Origin: Athripsodes cinereus
Lineage: Eukaryota > Arthropoda > Insecta > Trichoptera > Leptoceridae
Assembly: GCA_947579605.1 (NCBI GenBank)
Contig: OX388329.1
Location: forward strand, 21,594,299-21,658,298
Direction of reading: 5' to 3'
DNA: 64,000 bases
A program made the position numbers and the translations under genes. A model generated the notes under the pieces. That model did no database searches and was not told the origin of the DNA. It saw only the letters and a list, made by a program, of their open reading frames with translations. This document shows, one piece after another, positions 11,885-23,155 of this stretch (position 1 is its first letter; the number at the start of each line of letters is the position of its first letter).

Positions 11885-12150
11885 TAAACTGGTCATATGG
11901 TTAGACGAGAGGATGGCAGATGGACTTCCAGAATTCTAGAATTGAGGCCGTGGGAGGACAAAAGAAGCGTAGAAAGATCCCAAAAAGATGAGTTGACTAT
12001 ATCGTCCAGATGATGGGAAAACAGTGGTATCGTGTTGCTTGAGATAGGAAAGTTAGGAAAATTTTGAAGAGGCCTATATCCAGTAGTGGAGAGAAGAGGG
12101 CTAGCAGTGAATGTGTGAGTGTGAATCATACCTAGTAAAAAAATGATTCT
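11885..12150 (+). mobile_element. LINE 3' end fragment (RTE-like)
   Basis: Broken translation gives GHMVRREDGRWTSRILELRP and then the usual end of insect endonuclease-reverse transcriptases, including the aagaggcctatatccagtag word that is also seen in the nested copy at 7890-8165. Stops and frameshifts are present. Confidence 0.65.
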
Positions 12151-12249
12151 CAAAAAACTCGATCGGACATAACATCACCTTTTGGCAAATTACTACAAAT
12201 ATATTTTTTATCTCTGTCATGTATATAATATACTTCTACTTCTACCACC

Positions 12250-12345
12250 ATCACGGCATCCCACAAATGGGGTACCCAGCACACCAGCCAAATCCAATAA
12301 ACTATCAAGCTGTCCCATCTGTGCCAACAGAAAATTAAGACATTC
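12250..12345 (+). repeat. Short interspersed repeat R4
   Basis: Contains catcacggcatcccacaa and ggggtacccagcacaccagc. The same words recur in diverged form at 13165, 13787, 19448, 31970, 34085, 41880 (reverse) and 46105, 54040, 61118 (forward). Class unknown. Confidence 0.6.
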
Positions 12346-12981
12346 ACTCATGGATGAAATTCAAATATACATAATATATACTCGTATAATATATGCGACT
12401 ACTATATGCAAAATAAATTATTTAACTCTTCGGTCTGTGTCAACAGATCAATGTCTGTGTCCCTGATATTCTTATTAGGTATGATAAATCTTAGGGACTA
12501 ACGTATCCACGATTCGTCATTTTAGCCATTGCTTGATTCTGTAGACTAACCTTCTTTACGTTTATGTTACCTTAGTTGATAAAACAAACATTTTCGCGAA
12601 GTATTGTTTATTTATTCATTCGCGAAATAAACAATTTATTTGTTTTAAGACCGGTATATTTATTCCATATCCTGGAATTAGGTGGATTCTTCAAGAGTTG
12701 CAATGTTTATTTATGTACAATGATGATAGAAATAACTACAAACAAATTCTGTAATAATAATAGCAAAAACAGTCAATATTAAAACAAATTACCTAAAGAA
12801 AATAATTAAAATACCTATGTATACACATACACATACACATATACGCATTCACAAAAACAAATGCATACATAACTCATTCACAAATACAAATAAACATAAC
12901 AGAAACAAAAATGCAATAAAGTGTCATAGAGATTTATTCCTGTAAAAGGCAGGTGTGAGAAAAATAAAAACATATTACATC

Positions 12982-13145
12982 GAGTTCGTCGGTAGCCTGG
13001 AGGTAGAGTCTCGGCCTTCAGTACATGGGGTCCGTGGTTTGATTCCAGGTGCCGGCAAACTCCCCTTTCACGACACAAGCTTTTAGCTTACTGTGAAAGG
13101 TGTATAAGGTTGTATTTGGGTTTATAACAAAACCCAGATATATCT
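12982..13145 (+). mobile_element. tRNA-derived SINE, family S1
   Basis: Complete copy with gttcgtcggtagcctggagg (A box), ggtttgattccaggtgcc (B box), a ctcccctttcacgac body and an AT-rich end. One of five copies in the window. Confidence 0.85.
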
Positions 13146-13164
13146 TTTTTAAAAAAAATCTTAA

Positions 13165-13330
13165 ATTAAGCTGTGATGAGGTTTGCCACCCATCCTGAAT
13201 GACTTATTTTTTTGTTGGCACAGAGAGGACAGTTTAAATGTTTGTTACATGTGGCTGGTCTGCTGGCTACCTCACTTGTGGGAAATACCGTGACGGTGTA
13301 GTAGTTGTAGTGAAGTCATAGAGACAGTTA
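13165..13330 (-). repeat. Short interspersed repeat R4
   Basis: Reverse-oriented copy with ccacccatcctgaatgac, ggcacagagaggac and tggtctgctggctacctcac. Confidence 0.6.
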
Positions 13331-13524
13331 AATGTTTTTCTAAGAGATCCCACCAAGCAGAGCCTGAATTTAGTAATACCTATGTTTATTCACCAGCTTA
13401 CAACTCCACGAGAGATTTTAGAGAAAAAAAAACTTTATTGACAAAAATCTGCATAATTATTATATTCAGTAAGTCCGCTGACCACCACAGTTGTTGGATG
13501 CACCGTGATGGTTTTTACATATTT

Positions 13525-13664
13525 TTTTGGGTACTAACACGACGATAAACACGTATGTGAACACGTTACACCCAGACGCAGAACAATTTGAAAAAGGTCA
13601 TATTTTTCCTGGCCGGAATCGAACACGGTACTTCGTGACTCAAAGACAAGAGCAATCAGGAAAG
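13525..13664 (-). mobile_element. tRNA-derived SINE, family S2
   Basis: On the - strand a tRNA-like head containing the B-box relic gttcgattccggccagg is followed by ccaggg-type body sequence shared with the longer copy at 15688-15938. It is diverged and 3' truncated. Confidence 0.75.
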
Positions 13665-13786
13665 TTGACCCGGAGTTGATTGACGGTAAATTTATTACTT
13701 ACAAAAAGGTGTGTTGGAATTTATATTAAAGAAATGCATGTGCCTACATAATTGTAATAATAATAAGTAAATGCTTCACGTTAAGG

Positions 13787-13885
13787 TATGCAACCAGTCC
13801 TGAATGCCCTAACATCTATTGGCACAGAGAGAACGATTTGCGGGTTTTTCGCGTGCAGTTGATCTACTGGCTATTGCACTAGAAG
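13787..13885 (-). repeat. Short interspersed repeat R4
   Basis: Copy with gcaaccagtcctgaatgcc and ggcacagagagaacg. It sits directly before minisatellite cluster C, as another R4 copy does before cluster D. Confidence 0.55.
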
Positions 13886-14190
13886 GTTTTATATAAAATT
13901 CAAAGTACCAGGGACAGGGAATGGAACGCATTTGGTTCATGGGCAAAAGTTTACCAGGAGACCATATTATCTAGAAGAATATTGCGTTACAATTTATCAC
14001 GCATGTAGCCTATATCGTGAATGTATGTAGTATCCGTTTTATAAAAAATACTAATAACTTTTCGCAGTGCCAGCGACAGGGAAGGTACGTATTTAGTTCA
14101 TGGGCAAAAGTTAACCAGGAGAACATATCCAGAAGGGTGTTGCCTTATAATTTATCCCGCATGTAGCCTACGTGCCAATGCATTGCAGAA
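13886..14190 (+). repeat. Minisatellite cluster C (2 monomers)
   Basis: Two monomers with gggcaaaagttaaccagg-type anchors near 13941 and 14102. They head copy 3 of the large unit. Confidence 0.85.
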
Positions 14191-15687
14191 GTCGCTAATC
14201 ATTTCATCGATTCCATCAATAACTTAGTACAATTTAATTTCAATATTAAATTTAATTAAATTTGAATTCCTTTAATTATTATTATTGTTTTTATTTATTT
14301 ATTATTATTATTATTTTATTATTATTATCATATTATAAAATTATTATTGTTATGTGGTTATTGACTTCTTTCATTTTGATTTATTGAATAATTTTAAAAT
14401 TTATAATGCATCTATTGATTTTATAATGATATTTTTTTTATTTTATTTCTTTTGTTTATTATTTCAATTGTTATAATAGTATTCCCTGATTACTGTTTGC
14501 TCTTCGACACTATAAATTATTTAATATATTGTTATGTCATTGTTGTGTCTACATATGTATTTTGTTAACATGTAAAAGGCTTGTTGCCGTGTATGTTTAA
14601 ATAAATAAATAAATAAATAAATATTTTAAACTTTAAAAAATACCGATAGGTGGTATGCCTCATCGCTGAAATGTTTGAACCCGAAATGTCTCAATTGAAA
14701 TTCCGAAGTTCTACCATCATACCATTACCAACTACCCCATTACTAAAACACATCCACAGCTTATTGTTTGGTTTCGTTTTAGTTGTCTTAATCTATTCAC
14801 TTTCTGACTGACATTTAGGCATCTTATACATACATACAAAAATGATTCATTTTAGAGATCCTGTGTCTTAGTAAAGAGTGCCTAGAAGATAATAAAGTAA
14901 TATATCGGCACTTCTGACCAATAAAATACCTAATATAGTTGCATAGACTGGACATTGATTGGCAACAACTGACAAAACACAGAAATCATTATATATCTAC
15001 ACTATTATGACCCAACCTGTCTTATATATTCTGTCTGTCACATTCATTATCATATACTTTCCTATACATAATGCTATATGCAAGCTTAATAAATAAATAT
15101 CCCTTTTAATCTTTGCACTCCTAATACTTGACACATTTAGCTTTTCCGTGTTTATTGGCATTGTATTCTTACTTTATTTAAACTATACAAATAATCATCT
15201 AGGATGTGTGGCGTAACTCTTACTGCTAAACTAAAGTTGAAAGAATTGTATGATTACGATTATCAAAATGCATTTAAACACTTATTTAATATTATTCCGG
15301 TACCTATTGTGTCAATAAAATGTTTAGAAAATATATTAATATATCATAAGAATAAGAATTTACTATCCTACAAGGGATATACATAGGTATTATGTATATT
15401 AGTGATTTTGTTCATTATGACATAACTGATTGATTTTCATATTTTTCTGAATATTACGTGTGCAAAACATATATTACATAATTGTTAGAATGAATTGAAT
15501 ATGTTTTAAAATAACCATATGTATCTACCGCCATAATACAACCTTTCTTTGTTTTACGCTCAAACTGTCACATAATCTACATTAGGATATACTTTCCTGG
15601 TATACATTTTAAGATTTCCGGGAGCTTTAGGGACATATTGTACATCACATATTTAAGATCACAGAGCAAATAAAAATACTGTCTTAG

Positions 15688-15938
15688 TCGGCCGGTGTGG
15701 CGCGGAGGTAACGCTCTTGCCTTTGAGTCACGAGGTCCCGGGTTCGATTCCCGGCCAGGGCAAAGTGAAGAATGACCTTTTTCAAATTGTCCTGGGTCTG
15801 GGTGTTACATGTATATGTATGAAGTGCATTGTATATGTGTGTATCGTCGCGTTAGTACCTACCCATAATACAAGATTCGTCTTAGTTTCGGACTAGCTCG
15901 ATCTGTGTGAATTGTCTATGTATGTTATGTTATGTTAG
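15688..15938 (+). mobile_element. tRNA-derived SINE, family S2 (full head)
   Basis: Head with gccggtgtggcgcggaggta (A-box region) and gggttcgattcccggcc (B box), followed by cctgggtctgggtgttac, a ggactagctcgatctgtg body and a tatgttatgttatgtta end. The acceptor stem does not close and there is no CCA-proximal pairing, so it is a SINE and not a functional tRNA gene. Confidence 0.85.
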
Positions 15939-16198
15939 TTGCTCTTTTGCAGGATTCTTTTCTCTAAACTTCCAAGTGTTCTGTATAAGTCAGCCATTAA
16001 TATCGTTTCGTCTAGAGGGAAAATAAATGTCACTTCTTTATTCTAAGGCATGGTCACCTTCTATCCAAATCATATTCATAATTATTTAGGTTATCTTTTT
16101 CCATGTGCTTCGTAGGTATAAACCCTTTCCAAGAAGAGTTTTCAATTATAAAAATCATCGAAATTTTACGTTTTTTTATAAACCGGAATAAGAGTACT

Positions 16199-16297
16199 AT
16201 GGTAGAAGGAAGTGAAGGCACTCCTTTCAAGAGGTTCATATGCAAATTAGGTACATATGGTATCAGGAGAGAATATTCGATTAGTAGTATCGATTAG
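16199..16297 (+). CDS. Small conserved reading frame (32 aa) in tandem unit copy 3; function unknown
   Basis: ATG to TAG: MVEGSEGTPF, KRFICKLGTY, GIRREYSISS, ID. Compared with copy 2 it has a 9-bp in-frame insertion after codon 3 or 4 and one Lys-to-Arg change; everything else over the shared part is silent. The frame also happens to be open upstream of this ATG in this copy only. Confidence 0.3.
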   Translation: MVEGSEGTPFKRFICKLGTYGIRREYSISSID

Positions 16298-16861
16298 TTA
16301 TAATACTAAGCATTCAGTACAATCCAGAAGTCGAAAACATGTATTTCGTAATAAGTATTCGTTTTTAGAACATAATCCACCTTAAATTTAGTCTATGAGT
16401 TTTCAAAGCTGTTGATGTAAGTAAGTAGTAACCATGAAATTAAACTCTGTTAAAGGCTATTCTTATATTTTGAGTAAAACCTTGAGAAATAAATGTGGAT
16501 TGACGTACTAACGTATTTTTTTCCGTGATCACTAAAATTCATTAAAAGATGAATTGGGTGTATTGCGGTGATAAAATATTGTCAACAACTGAAAAGCACA
16601 GTCATCATTTTATCGCAATCCGACACTCCTATATCCCTCTCTTACATATACAAAAGTTTTCTGTCTTTATCACATATATCTACTTAATTAAATTATGATA
16701 TTATATGCATGTTAAATAAATAAGAAATTATTTTCCATTTCATTCCTTGCTCTCCTGATACACAATTCGAGTAAATAAAGCTGCATCCATTGAATTCTAT
16801 TTATGACATTGGTACATAATACGAGAAGCATTAAATTTAAATAATTCTATTATATATAATG

Positions 16862-17440
16862 AGTTACAATCCACTGGATTGGTCTGCAACGAGTTTGGTT
16901 TTTCTTCTCCATTCGTCTCTATTCTCAGCCAGTCTTTTTAGCCCTACGTATGAGCCACAGTTCATGTCTCTCTTCAGTTGGTCCATATATGCGTCTCTTG
17001 GTCGGCCTCTGCCATTTGTCCCCTCGGTCTTACCCTCTGCGATGGCGATGAGTAGTCCTGGATGCCTGATGTTGTGGCCAATCCAGTTAGCTCGTTGTTG
17101 GCTGATTCTCTTAAGGAGTTGCCTTTTTTCGCCTACCCTGGTTAATACTTCTTCATTTTCGACGTGCTCCGACCAATGGATCTTGAGCATGCGTCTGTAG
17201 CACCACATCTCAAAGGCCGCCAACCGTCCGCTTTCACTCTTGCTGATGGTCCATGTCTCACAACCATAAAGCAGAATGCTCCATACAAAGGCTTTAGTAA
17301 GGTTCTTCCTTACGCTTAAGTCAATATTTGGGGATTCCAATATCTTTGATTTTTTGTTAAAGGCAATCCTTGCCTGGTTTATTCTGCTTACAATTTCCGA
17401 TTTGGAGCGTCCATCCTGGTTTTTAAGACTAATAAGACTA
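16862..17440 (-). pseudogene. LINE endonuclease-reverse transcriptase C-terminal fragment
   Basis: The - strand frame from about 17430 to 16864 encodes the region after the RT domain: SEIVSRINQARIAFNKKSKI, then ILLYGCETWTISKSESGRL, RRMLKIHWSEHVENEEVLTR, GRGRPRDAYMDQLKRDM and DEWRRKTKLVA before the stop. This is the typical C-terminus of RTE-like elements often annotated as craniofacial development protein 2-like. It is unbroken over about 190 codons but has lost the endonuclease and RT core. Confidence 0.85.
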
Positions 17441-18145
17441 TGAATTCTAGAATTCTATTAAGACTAAGACTACTAAGACTACTAATAAGACTAAGAATTC
17501 TATTAAGACTATGAAATTTATGCCTATACTGTATTAGTTTTTCGCTAAGTAAATTCAAATAAATAGATAACCCTGACTTCTGAGATGGAAGTCTGTAACA
17601 AATATATGAATGTCTGTCATAGTTTTTAGATAAATACCTATTTGTTACACAACTAATCAGAATGCTTCAACATCTCCATATTCCCTTAACTTGTTAAATC
17701 GATGGAGAACTAATATTCATGAATCTACGCTATCAATATTAATTCTCTTTGTTTTCCTTGAAAAATGTTTGTAGGGATGAAATATCAGGTACATCTTTTC
17801 CCAACATTTTGTATCAGTGTAAAATTAATGTCATGTGAAGAAACTGCATATCTGGGATTGTAAATAAATAAATAAATCGTAATCCTGATTACTTCTAATG
17901 GAATATGTTCTCCTGGTAAAAAGGTCATGCGTAAGTTCATCATGGTCTTGTCTTTGTATGATGACATCGTGTTGATACTAAATAATTATATTTACATACA
18001 ATTATTTTATCAACTTAAAGTTTTTTCATCAATTGAATCAGACCAACCAGGGCTGCATAAACGTAAAAGGAACATTGATGATGATGTTATGGGTGCTTCC
18101 ATAGCTACATGCACTGGAGGCTTACCACGTCCAAATTACACATAA

Positions 18146-18608
18146 TGGGGTGTTCACATTTGGCGAATATCGCCAGGCGAAAAAACAAAATTCGCCGGAC
18201 ATCCATTGATCGTCACAACTGTTCACACAGTCCACCGATGTAGAAACGATCTGTGATGCGCTTTGATTTTGACACCGTTTTCAAAATGGCGGACGTCGAG
18301 ATAGAGATCGCAAAGTGTTTATTTTTAGTCGAAAATGTTATAGTAGAGGTTATAAGGCGCCTTTTAATTAAGGAAACAAACGCCACAAACCAACAACATA
18401 AGTTTTTACCATAGATACGAACGCCGCGCACATCTGCGCATGCGCGAATCGTTCAATCAACCGAAAAAGTTGGAAGGTGGTCAGCTCGAGACGATATCGT
18501 TTCTACTGGTTTTTATCGTTTCAGACTAGCTGTCATTTTGTTCACACGGTTCAAATGGCTGGCGATATTTTGGTGCCTGGCGATATTCGCCAAAGTGAGA
18601 ACACCACA
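18146..18608. mobile_element. PIF/Harbinger-type MITE, copy 1 (TAA target-site duplication)
   Basis: 463 bp with terminal inverted repeats: tgkggtgttcacatttggcg at the left, and its complement (cgccaaatgtgaacacc-like) at the right. It is flanked on both sides by TAA (18143-18145 and 18609-18611), the 3-bp TWA duplication known for PIF/Harbinger. The second copy at 55712-56206 has TTA. An internal ATG frame is kept in both copies. Confidence 0.85.
18286..18414 (+). CDS. Short frame inside Harbinger-type MITE (probable transposon gene 5' end)
   Basis: Starts in the context tcaaaATGgcg and encodes MADVEIEIAKCLFLVENV, then a basic IRRLLIKETNATNQQ and a stop, 42 residues. The copy at 55867-56001 keeps the frame, with MANVEMEIAKCLLLVENV and a similar basic end. 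I infer it is the beginning of the parent element's protein left after internal deletion. It is not a host gene. Confidence 0.35.
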   Translation: MADVEIEIAKCLFLVENVIVEVIRRLLIKETNATNQQHKFLP

Positions 18609-18684
18609 TAACAATAGATTTTGACAACACTTTACAACCACTGTGTTGAGAATCAAAGCAAAACAAGAAAGCGATTGAAGTGTG

Positions 18685-18815
18685 AACAAGGGGTCCGGGG
18701 TTCGATCCCAGGTGCCGGCAGACTCCCCTTTCACGACACAGGCTTTTAGCTTACTGTGAAAGGTGTATAAGGTGTTATTTGGGTTTATAACAAAAACCCA
18801 GATATATCTTTTTAT
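18685..18815 (+). mobile_element. tRNA-derived SINE, family S1 (5'-truncated)
   Basis: Begins near the B box (gttcgatcccaggtgcc), continues with gactcccctttcacgacac and tgtgaaaggtgtataagg, and ends in a short A-rich tail. Confidence 0.8.
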
Positions 18816-19447
18816 TTAAAAAAAAGTGATAAGGACGAACCAGAAGTTTGTTTAACGGGGCAGCCAACAACAGTACACCAAAGGACTAGACTAAAAAGGT
18901 AAGAGCGTGTATTTATGTATGTAGGCAGAAATATCGGCAGTAAATTTATTTATTTTATTTAACAGCAATTATACAGACATGACAATACATAGACTATTTG
19001 ATAAAACTTAAATCTAAACATCCTCCTTATAGAAACAAGTCTCGTGTAAAGGAGGGTAGGGTAGTTCATCGGTATTTGAGCAATACGCAAAGCGTGCATT
19101 TATAGAAAGCAATATGTGCAAAAATATTTAAGTATTTGAATGAACGTTATACCGAATAAATTCAATACCTATGTTAAAAGCTCGTGCGCAAAATTTATAG
19201 GTTTCTTACTAAATCAGGAATTATTTATGAAAAGCATGTGCCTAGTTGTAATAATAATAAGTTAATACTTCAGATGATATTAAACTTTAAATATAACAAG
19301 GTTAACTTTTCACTTAGATTTATTCAAATCTCGAGCGCTTTCGTCAATGTTAATAAATTGACATTTTCAAGAGAACTAAATTTTTTAAAAAATTTACAAA
19401 CCTTAGAGTTATTAATACTTCAGGTTAGCATATTTAGTTCGGCGTTG

Positions 19448-19575
19448 AGGTATGCCACCCGTCCTGAATGCCTTAACAACAATTGACACAGAGAGGGCTA
19501 TTTCCATGTTTTTTTGTGTGCAGTTGGTCCGCTGACTACCTCACTAGTGGGAAATGCTGCGATGGTCTAAATGTA
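19448..19575 (-). repeat. Short interspersed repeat R4
   Basis: Copy with gccacccgtcctgaatgcc and ggtccgctgactacctcac, immediately left of minisatellite cluster D. Confidence 0.6.
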
Positions 19576-19589
19576 GTAATGTTTTATAT

Positions 19590-20090
19590 GAAATACCAAC
19601 TTGCACTTGTTCGCAGTACCAGAGACAGGGAAGGGAACGTATTTTGTACGGGAACCGGATAATTCACCGATTAGTAGGTACATGGGCCTAAGTTAACCAG
19701 GAGAACATATCTAGAAGAATGTTACGTTATACTGTAGCCTATATCGTGAATAAATGAATCTACGAATCACTTTTCGCAGTGCCAGCGACAGAGAAGGGAA
19801 CGTATTTAGTACATGGGCAAAAGTTAACCAGGAGATCATAATTTAGAAGAATGTTGCATTATAATTTATCACGCATGTTGCCTATATCGTGAATAAATGA
19901 ATCTACTCACTTTTCGCAGTGCCAGCCACAGAGAAGGGAACGTATTTAGTATATGGGCAAAAGTTAACCAGGAGATCATATTTAAAAGAATGTTGCCTTA
20001 TAATTTATCGCGCATGTATGTGAAACAGGGAAGGAAACGCATGTGGTTCATGGGCAAAAGCTAACTAGGAGAACATAACGAAAAGTATTA
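19590..20090 (+). repeat. Minisatellite cluster D (4 monomers)
   Basis: Anchors of the gggcaaaagttaaccagg type occur near 19683, 19815, 19954 and 20054, period about 100-140 bp. No large unit follows it; the array ends here in LINE debris. Confidence 0.85.
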
Positions 20091-20186
20091 ATTAAAGTTT
20101 TAAAAGAACCCTTTGAAGTACCTAACGATACTACATAGAAAATAAGATATATTCCCATTTCTTTCTTTCGCATTTTATACTATACC

Positions 20187-20410
20187 CTATAACATATATC
20201 CAGAGAGAATGGAACGCCGAACAGATCTATATTTACACACTTCCTTCGCTTCCTCCACATTCATACAGTTTCTCATACACGCACGTCGGTTCCTCTTACT
20301 CAACACACGGCCGTCCTTAAGAGTTTGATCCACGTGATCAAGCCACTTGGTTCTCGGACGCCCGCATTTTCTACACACCCTTTCTTTCAGACAATTATAT
20401 CCTCTTTCAT
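20187..20410 (-). mobile_element. RTE-like LINE 3' fragment
   Basis: The - strand encodes the C-terminus shared with 27150-27800: CGRPRTKWLDHVDQTLKDGR, LSKRNRRACMRNCMNVEEAK. 5' truncated. Confidence 0.8.
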
Positions 20411-20419
20411 TCAATTCAA

Positions 20420-20765
20420 TGCGCGTCTTCACCTGTTTGGGATAAAATCATCCCCTTTGTGTATTTTCTGTCATTCTGAATCCCAAACGTCGGTACATAT
20501 TCTGTGGGATTGTTCCCACACCGATATCAGTAGGAAAAGAGAGGAGATGTTCGTCGCTGTTCGTGGTCCATCCTCTGGACCTGTATAGGACATGCAGACT
20601 TGGTGGCCACAAGGAAAAAACTTTTTCGCCTTCAAAAACATCTGTATACTGCATAGTGAAGAAGGCATATTCCCATTTCTTCCCTTCCCTTTTCGCACCA
20701 ATTTTTTTGGCGTATGGCCGCTAAATCTAGAGTGCTCCCTCGGGGCAACATATCTCGCTTTTATC
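20420..20765 (+). mobile_element. R1-like LINE C-terminal fragment
   Basis: The + strand gives CIFCHSESQTSVHILWDC, a CxxC...H....C knuckle typical of the end of R1/TRAS-like ORF2, then further broken frames up to a (cat)n run at 20766-20780. Confidence 0.55.
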
Positions 20766-20900
20766 ATCATCATCATCATCTAGCCCTCAACGCTCCTCTC
20801 GGTAGCACAGGGCAGAAACCAGCCTCCTCCATTCAGAGCGTCTTTGCGCCAATTGCGTCACCTCTTTCCACGACATACCCTGCGCTCTGATATCGTTATA
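20766..20900 (-). mobile_element. LINE 3' end with (GAT)n tail
   Basis: The - strand encodes DIRAQGMSWKEVTQLAQRRS and EWRRLVSALCYREER before a stop, and ends in a (gat)n tail at 20780-20766. RTE/BovB-like C-terminus; 5' truncated. Confidence 0.7.
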
Positions 20901-23000
20901 GGAACGGTGTATTGTGAAAGAGGTTTCTCGCTTTAATGGGACATTAAATCCTGTTTGTGCATGTGGTTGTCGTTATGGAGATACATATCTCCAGGTACGG
21001 CATGAGGTATGTGGCGGACGCTGCCCTTTAAAAAAATCTCTAATGATAAGAGTATTGCTTATGTGGAGCCGATAATCAAATCCGTGTCTTTGTGACCCAT
21101 ATCGAAGAGTGTGTTAATTGTGATTAATAAAAATGTTTAGAAAATACAGAAATATGTCTTTCAGGTACTTACTGTACCCTACAATGGATATACACATCTT
21201 AAAATGTTTTTGTTAATTTTAATATAACTGAGATTTTTTCTTTATTTTAATTAATAAAGTACTTATGCAAAAATCTATATTTTTTTAATAATTTACCTAA
21301 TTCTTAGCAAGAATTAAATTAATTTTACATCTGTTGAAAAAATAACGAAACCCTCTGGTGAAGCGTAGATTCGAACCATTTTTTTATTTTTATTATTTGA
21401 ACAAACTGATTATGTACAGTATTGTGAGGATACTTATTTAAGTATAAATATTAATTTAAAATAAATATTTATTTAAGATTTATTAATTCATAAATACTAT
21501 TATTCTTAAATATTCATCCAAGAGGGTAAATCATTTTAACAGTATTGTGTTAGTACAAGAAGTATTTCATAGATGGCAGGAGTTTGTCAATTTTAACATG
21601 AAATGCAAATATTTTACTAAATTGTCATTTATATAGTTTAGATATTGAAAAACTGAACTAGGGAAAAGATGATTTTAAATGTTTATAATTTGAACATTTA
21701 AGGAAATTTACATAAAAAAGTGCGATATTTACGCATATTTTTTGATCTCGCAAATGTCTTTGATACATAAAAATACAAATAAAATCGACTCATATTTTTG
21801 ACAGTTAGACAATCGAGATGTTGTACATAATAATATTACAATGTTGCCCACACTGACCAAGTTGTCTAATGTTTTATTTTATTTATTTTAATATATACAA
21901 CAACATTTGATATGTTAATATCGTTTCATTATTTATCAGAGATATTGTACAATGTAATATCAAGGACATGATTCATAATAAGACCGTGCAGTTTTTGACC
22001 AAATTTAAGTAAAAATATGTTCTTCGTCCAAGTAATGAACTACAGGACAGGCAAAGTCAGTTGCGTTGAATGGGTGCAAATTTGAAGGAATCATCTGGCC
22101 TTAGAATGGTTAATAAATATATAAATTAGGTATATTTATTGTATAATTCTCTGCAAAAAGATATTTCCAAATATAAAGTAGGTTTATATAGCACTACGTA
22201 TGTGTTAAAAAGAGACAACACCATAATACCTACCTGGTATCTCAGGAGGCACGTATTTTCAACGAAATGCAGTCTGTTATGTTTGTGTAAAATACAAAAT
22301 AGATAATGGTGGGAGTTTAAACATTAGGTGAATATGTACCTATACACAAAGGGGGCGTTATTTGGGTGTGTCTATTATTTTCAACGCCTACGTTTCCCTT
22401 CCCTTTCGTGATTCCCCACCCTAAAGACAAACATTTAGGTACCATAAAGACTTATGAGTACCTACTAGAAGAATGAGCATTTTCCTTGTACTACTCTAAA
22501 ACGAGTATTCTATTTGTAGATGCCACTACATGTTGATTTCTACATATATTTTTGCATATTATATCCAATTGTTCCTATGAAATATTAATAAAACAATCAC
22601 CAAAGAAAAATAACTAAGAAAAGCTTAAATTTCCCTGATAAATAATGTGTTGGTAATTATATATTTTTTATGATTAGATACAGCAATGGTAAATATTTAC
22701 AAAACAGAAAAACGATGAAAATTGCCGGAATTAAGACAAAAAATGTACTGTCGGTAGGTGTTACAACAATAATCATTGTTAAGTACCTACTCAGACTATG
22801 CATTTTATTTAATTTTCTTCTATAACATTTCTAGAAATAATATATAAAATTGAATATTCACAGTGCCCGCATTTTTTGTCAGTAAACAATTAAAAAATAT
22901 CATTATATGTAGTTAATAAATAGCTTAATTTCCTTATTAATATTAGGTACCTACCCTTGCGCAATATTATGAAGAACGCGGTTTTTTGCTTTTCCGTTCT
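20900..23000. other. Intergenic spacer upstream of the TFIIS-like gene
   Basis: AT-rich, without open frames or recognised repeats apart from a faint cysteine-rich LINE-like stretch at 20905-21030 (CxCG...H...C). A tRNA-B-box-like word on the - strand near 21370 is isolated. The last 90 bp are noticeably GC-richer, with cttttccggcgaag near 23015, and probably include the promoter and 5' UTR. Confidence 0.5.
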
Positions 23001-23086
23001 GGCAACACTACTCACCCTTTTCCGGCGAAGAAAACTTGGAAAAAGTTAGTTTATTGTTTTGTGAAAGATTAAACAAAGTTTCACCA

Positions 23087-23155
23087 TGAAAGTGTTGAAA
23101 AAAATGTTTCGCTTGGCTCCCAAATTCGATGATTATTTAAACTTAGAGCACTATG
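23087..23155 (+). CDS. TFIIS-like gene, exon 1 (23 codons)
   Basis: ATG in the favourable context tttcaccATGa opens a 23-codon frame (MKVLKKMFRLAPKFDDYLNL then EHY) that runs into a donor-like TAT|gtatgt at 23156. The preceding 100 bp are GC-richer than the surroundings and look like a 5' UTR/promoter. Exon 1 ends in phase 0, matching exon 2. The donor is not perfect and no other exon is seen between, so the joint is an inference. The alternative is that translation starts at the ATG at 24155 in exon 2. Confidence 0.6.

Larger units (their letters stand above)
14190..18140 (+). repeat. Large tandem unit, copy 3
   Basis: Third copy of the unit in the same block order. It carries a T-rich LINE-like tail ending in (taaa)n near 14240-14625, a SINE (15688-15938) and a - strand LINE (16862-17440). 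A Harbinger-type MITE abuts its right end at 18146. Confidence 0.75.
1..20090 (+). repeat. Head-to-tail array of large non-coding units (three copies plus a remnant)
   Basis: The same ordered series of non-coding blocks recurs three times in the same orientation. Block order is: minisatellite (1-420, 3400-3960, 13890-14190); a block with the words cctgtgtct and ttggcaacaactgacaaaa (541-870, 5735-5935, 14855-15050); a block with ccataatacaacctt (1165-1330, 7585-7735, 15510-15670); a block ending gttttcaat (1580-1755, 7780-8360 interrupted, 15975-16165); a block with gcaaattaggtacatatgg (2200-2660, 8395-8830, 16220-16690); a block with tttccatctcattccttgc (2680-2865, 8870-8945, 16725-16790); a block with aaattcagataaatag (2940-3110, 9118-9295, 17530-17700); a closing block with gttctcctgg (3235-3400, 9490-9530 and 11165-11245, 17890-18110). 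A fourth minisatellite at 19590-20080 has no following unit. Different transposons interrupt each copy, so the duplication is older than most insertions. Function is unknown. Confidence 0.85.

Noticed and set aside
15688..15761. Possible functional tRNA gene
   Set aside because: A and B boxes are present but the acceptor and anticodon arms do not close, and the sequence continues into a SINE body with a second diverged copy at 13525-13664.
17927..18145. 72-codon frame at the end of unit copy 3
   Set aside because: Starts from a non-ATG codon and is not kept in the other two copies.
21340..21385. B-box-like word ggttcgaatc on the - strand
   Set aside because: No A box, no cloverleaf pairing and no SINE body around it.
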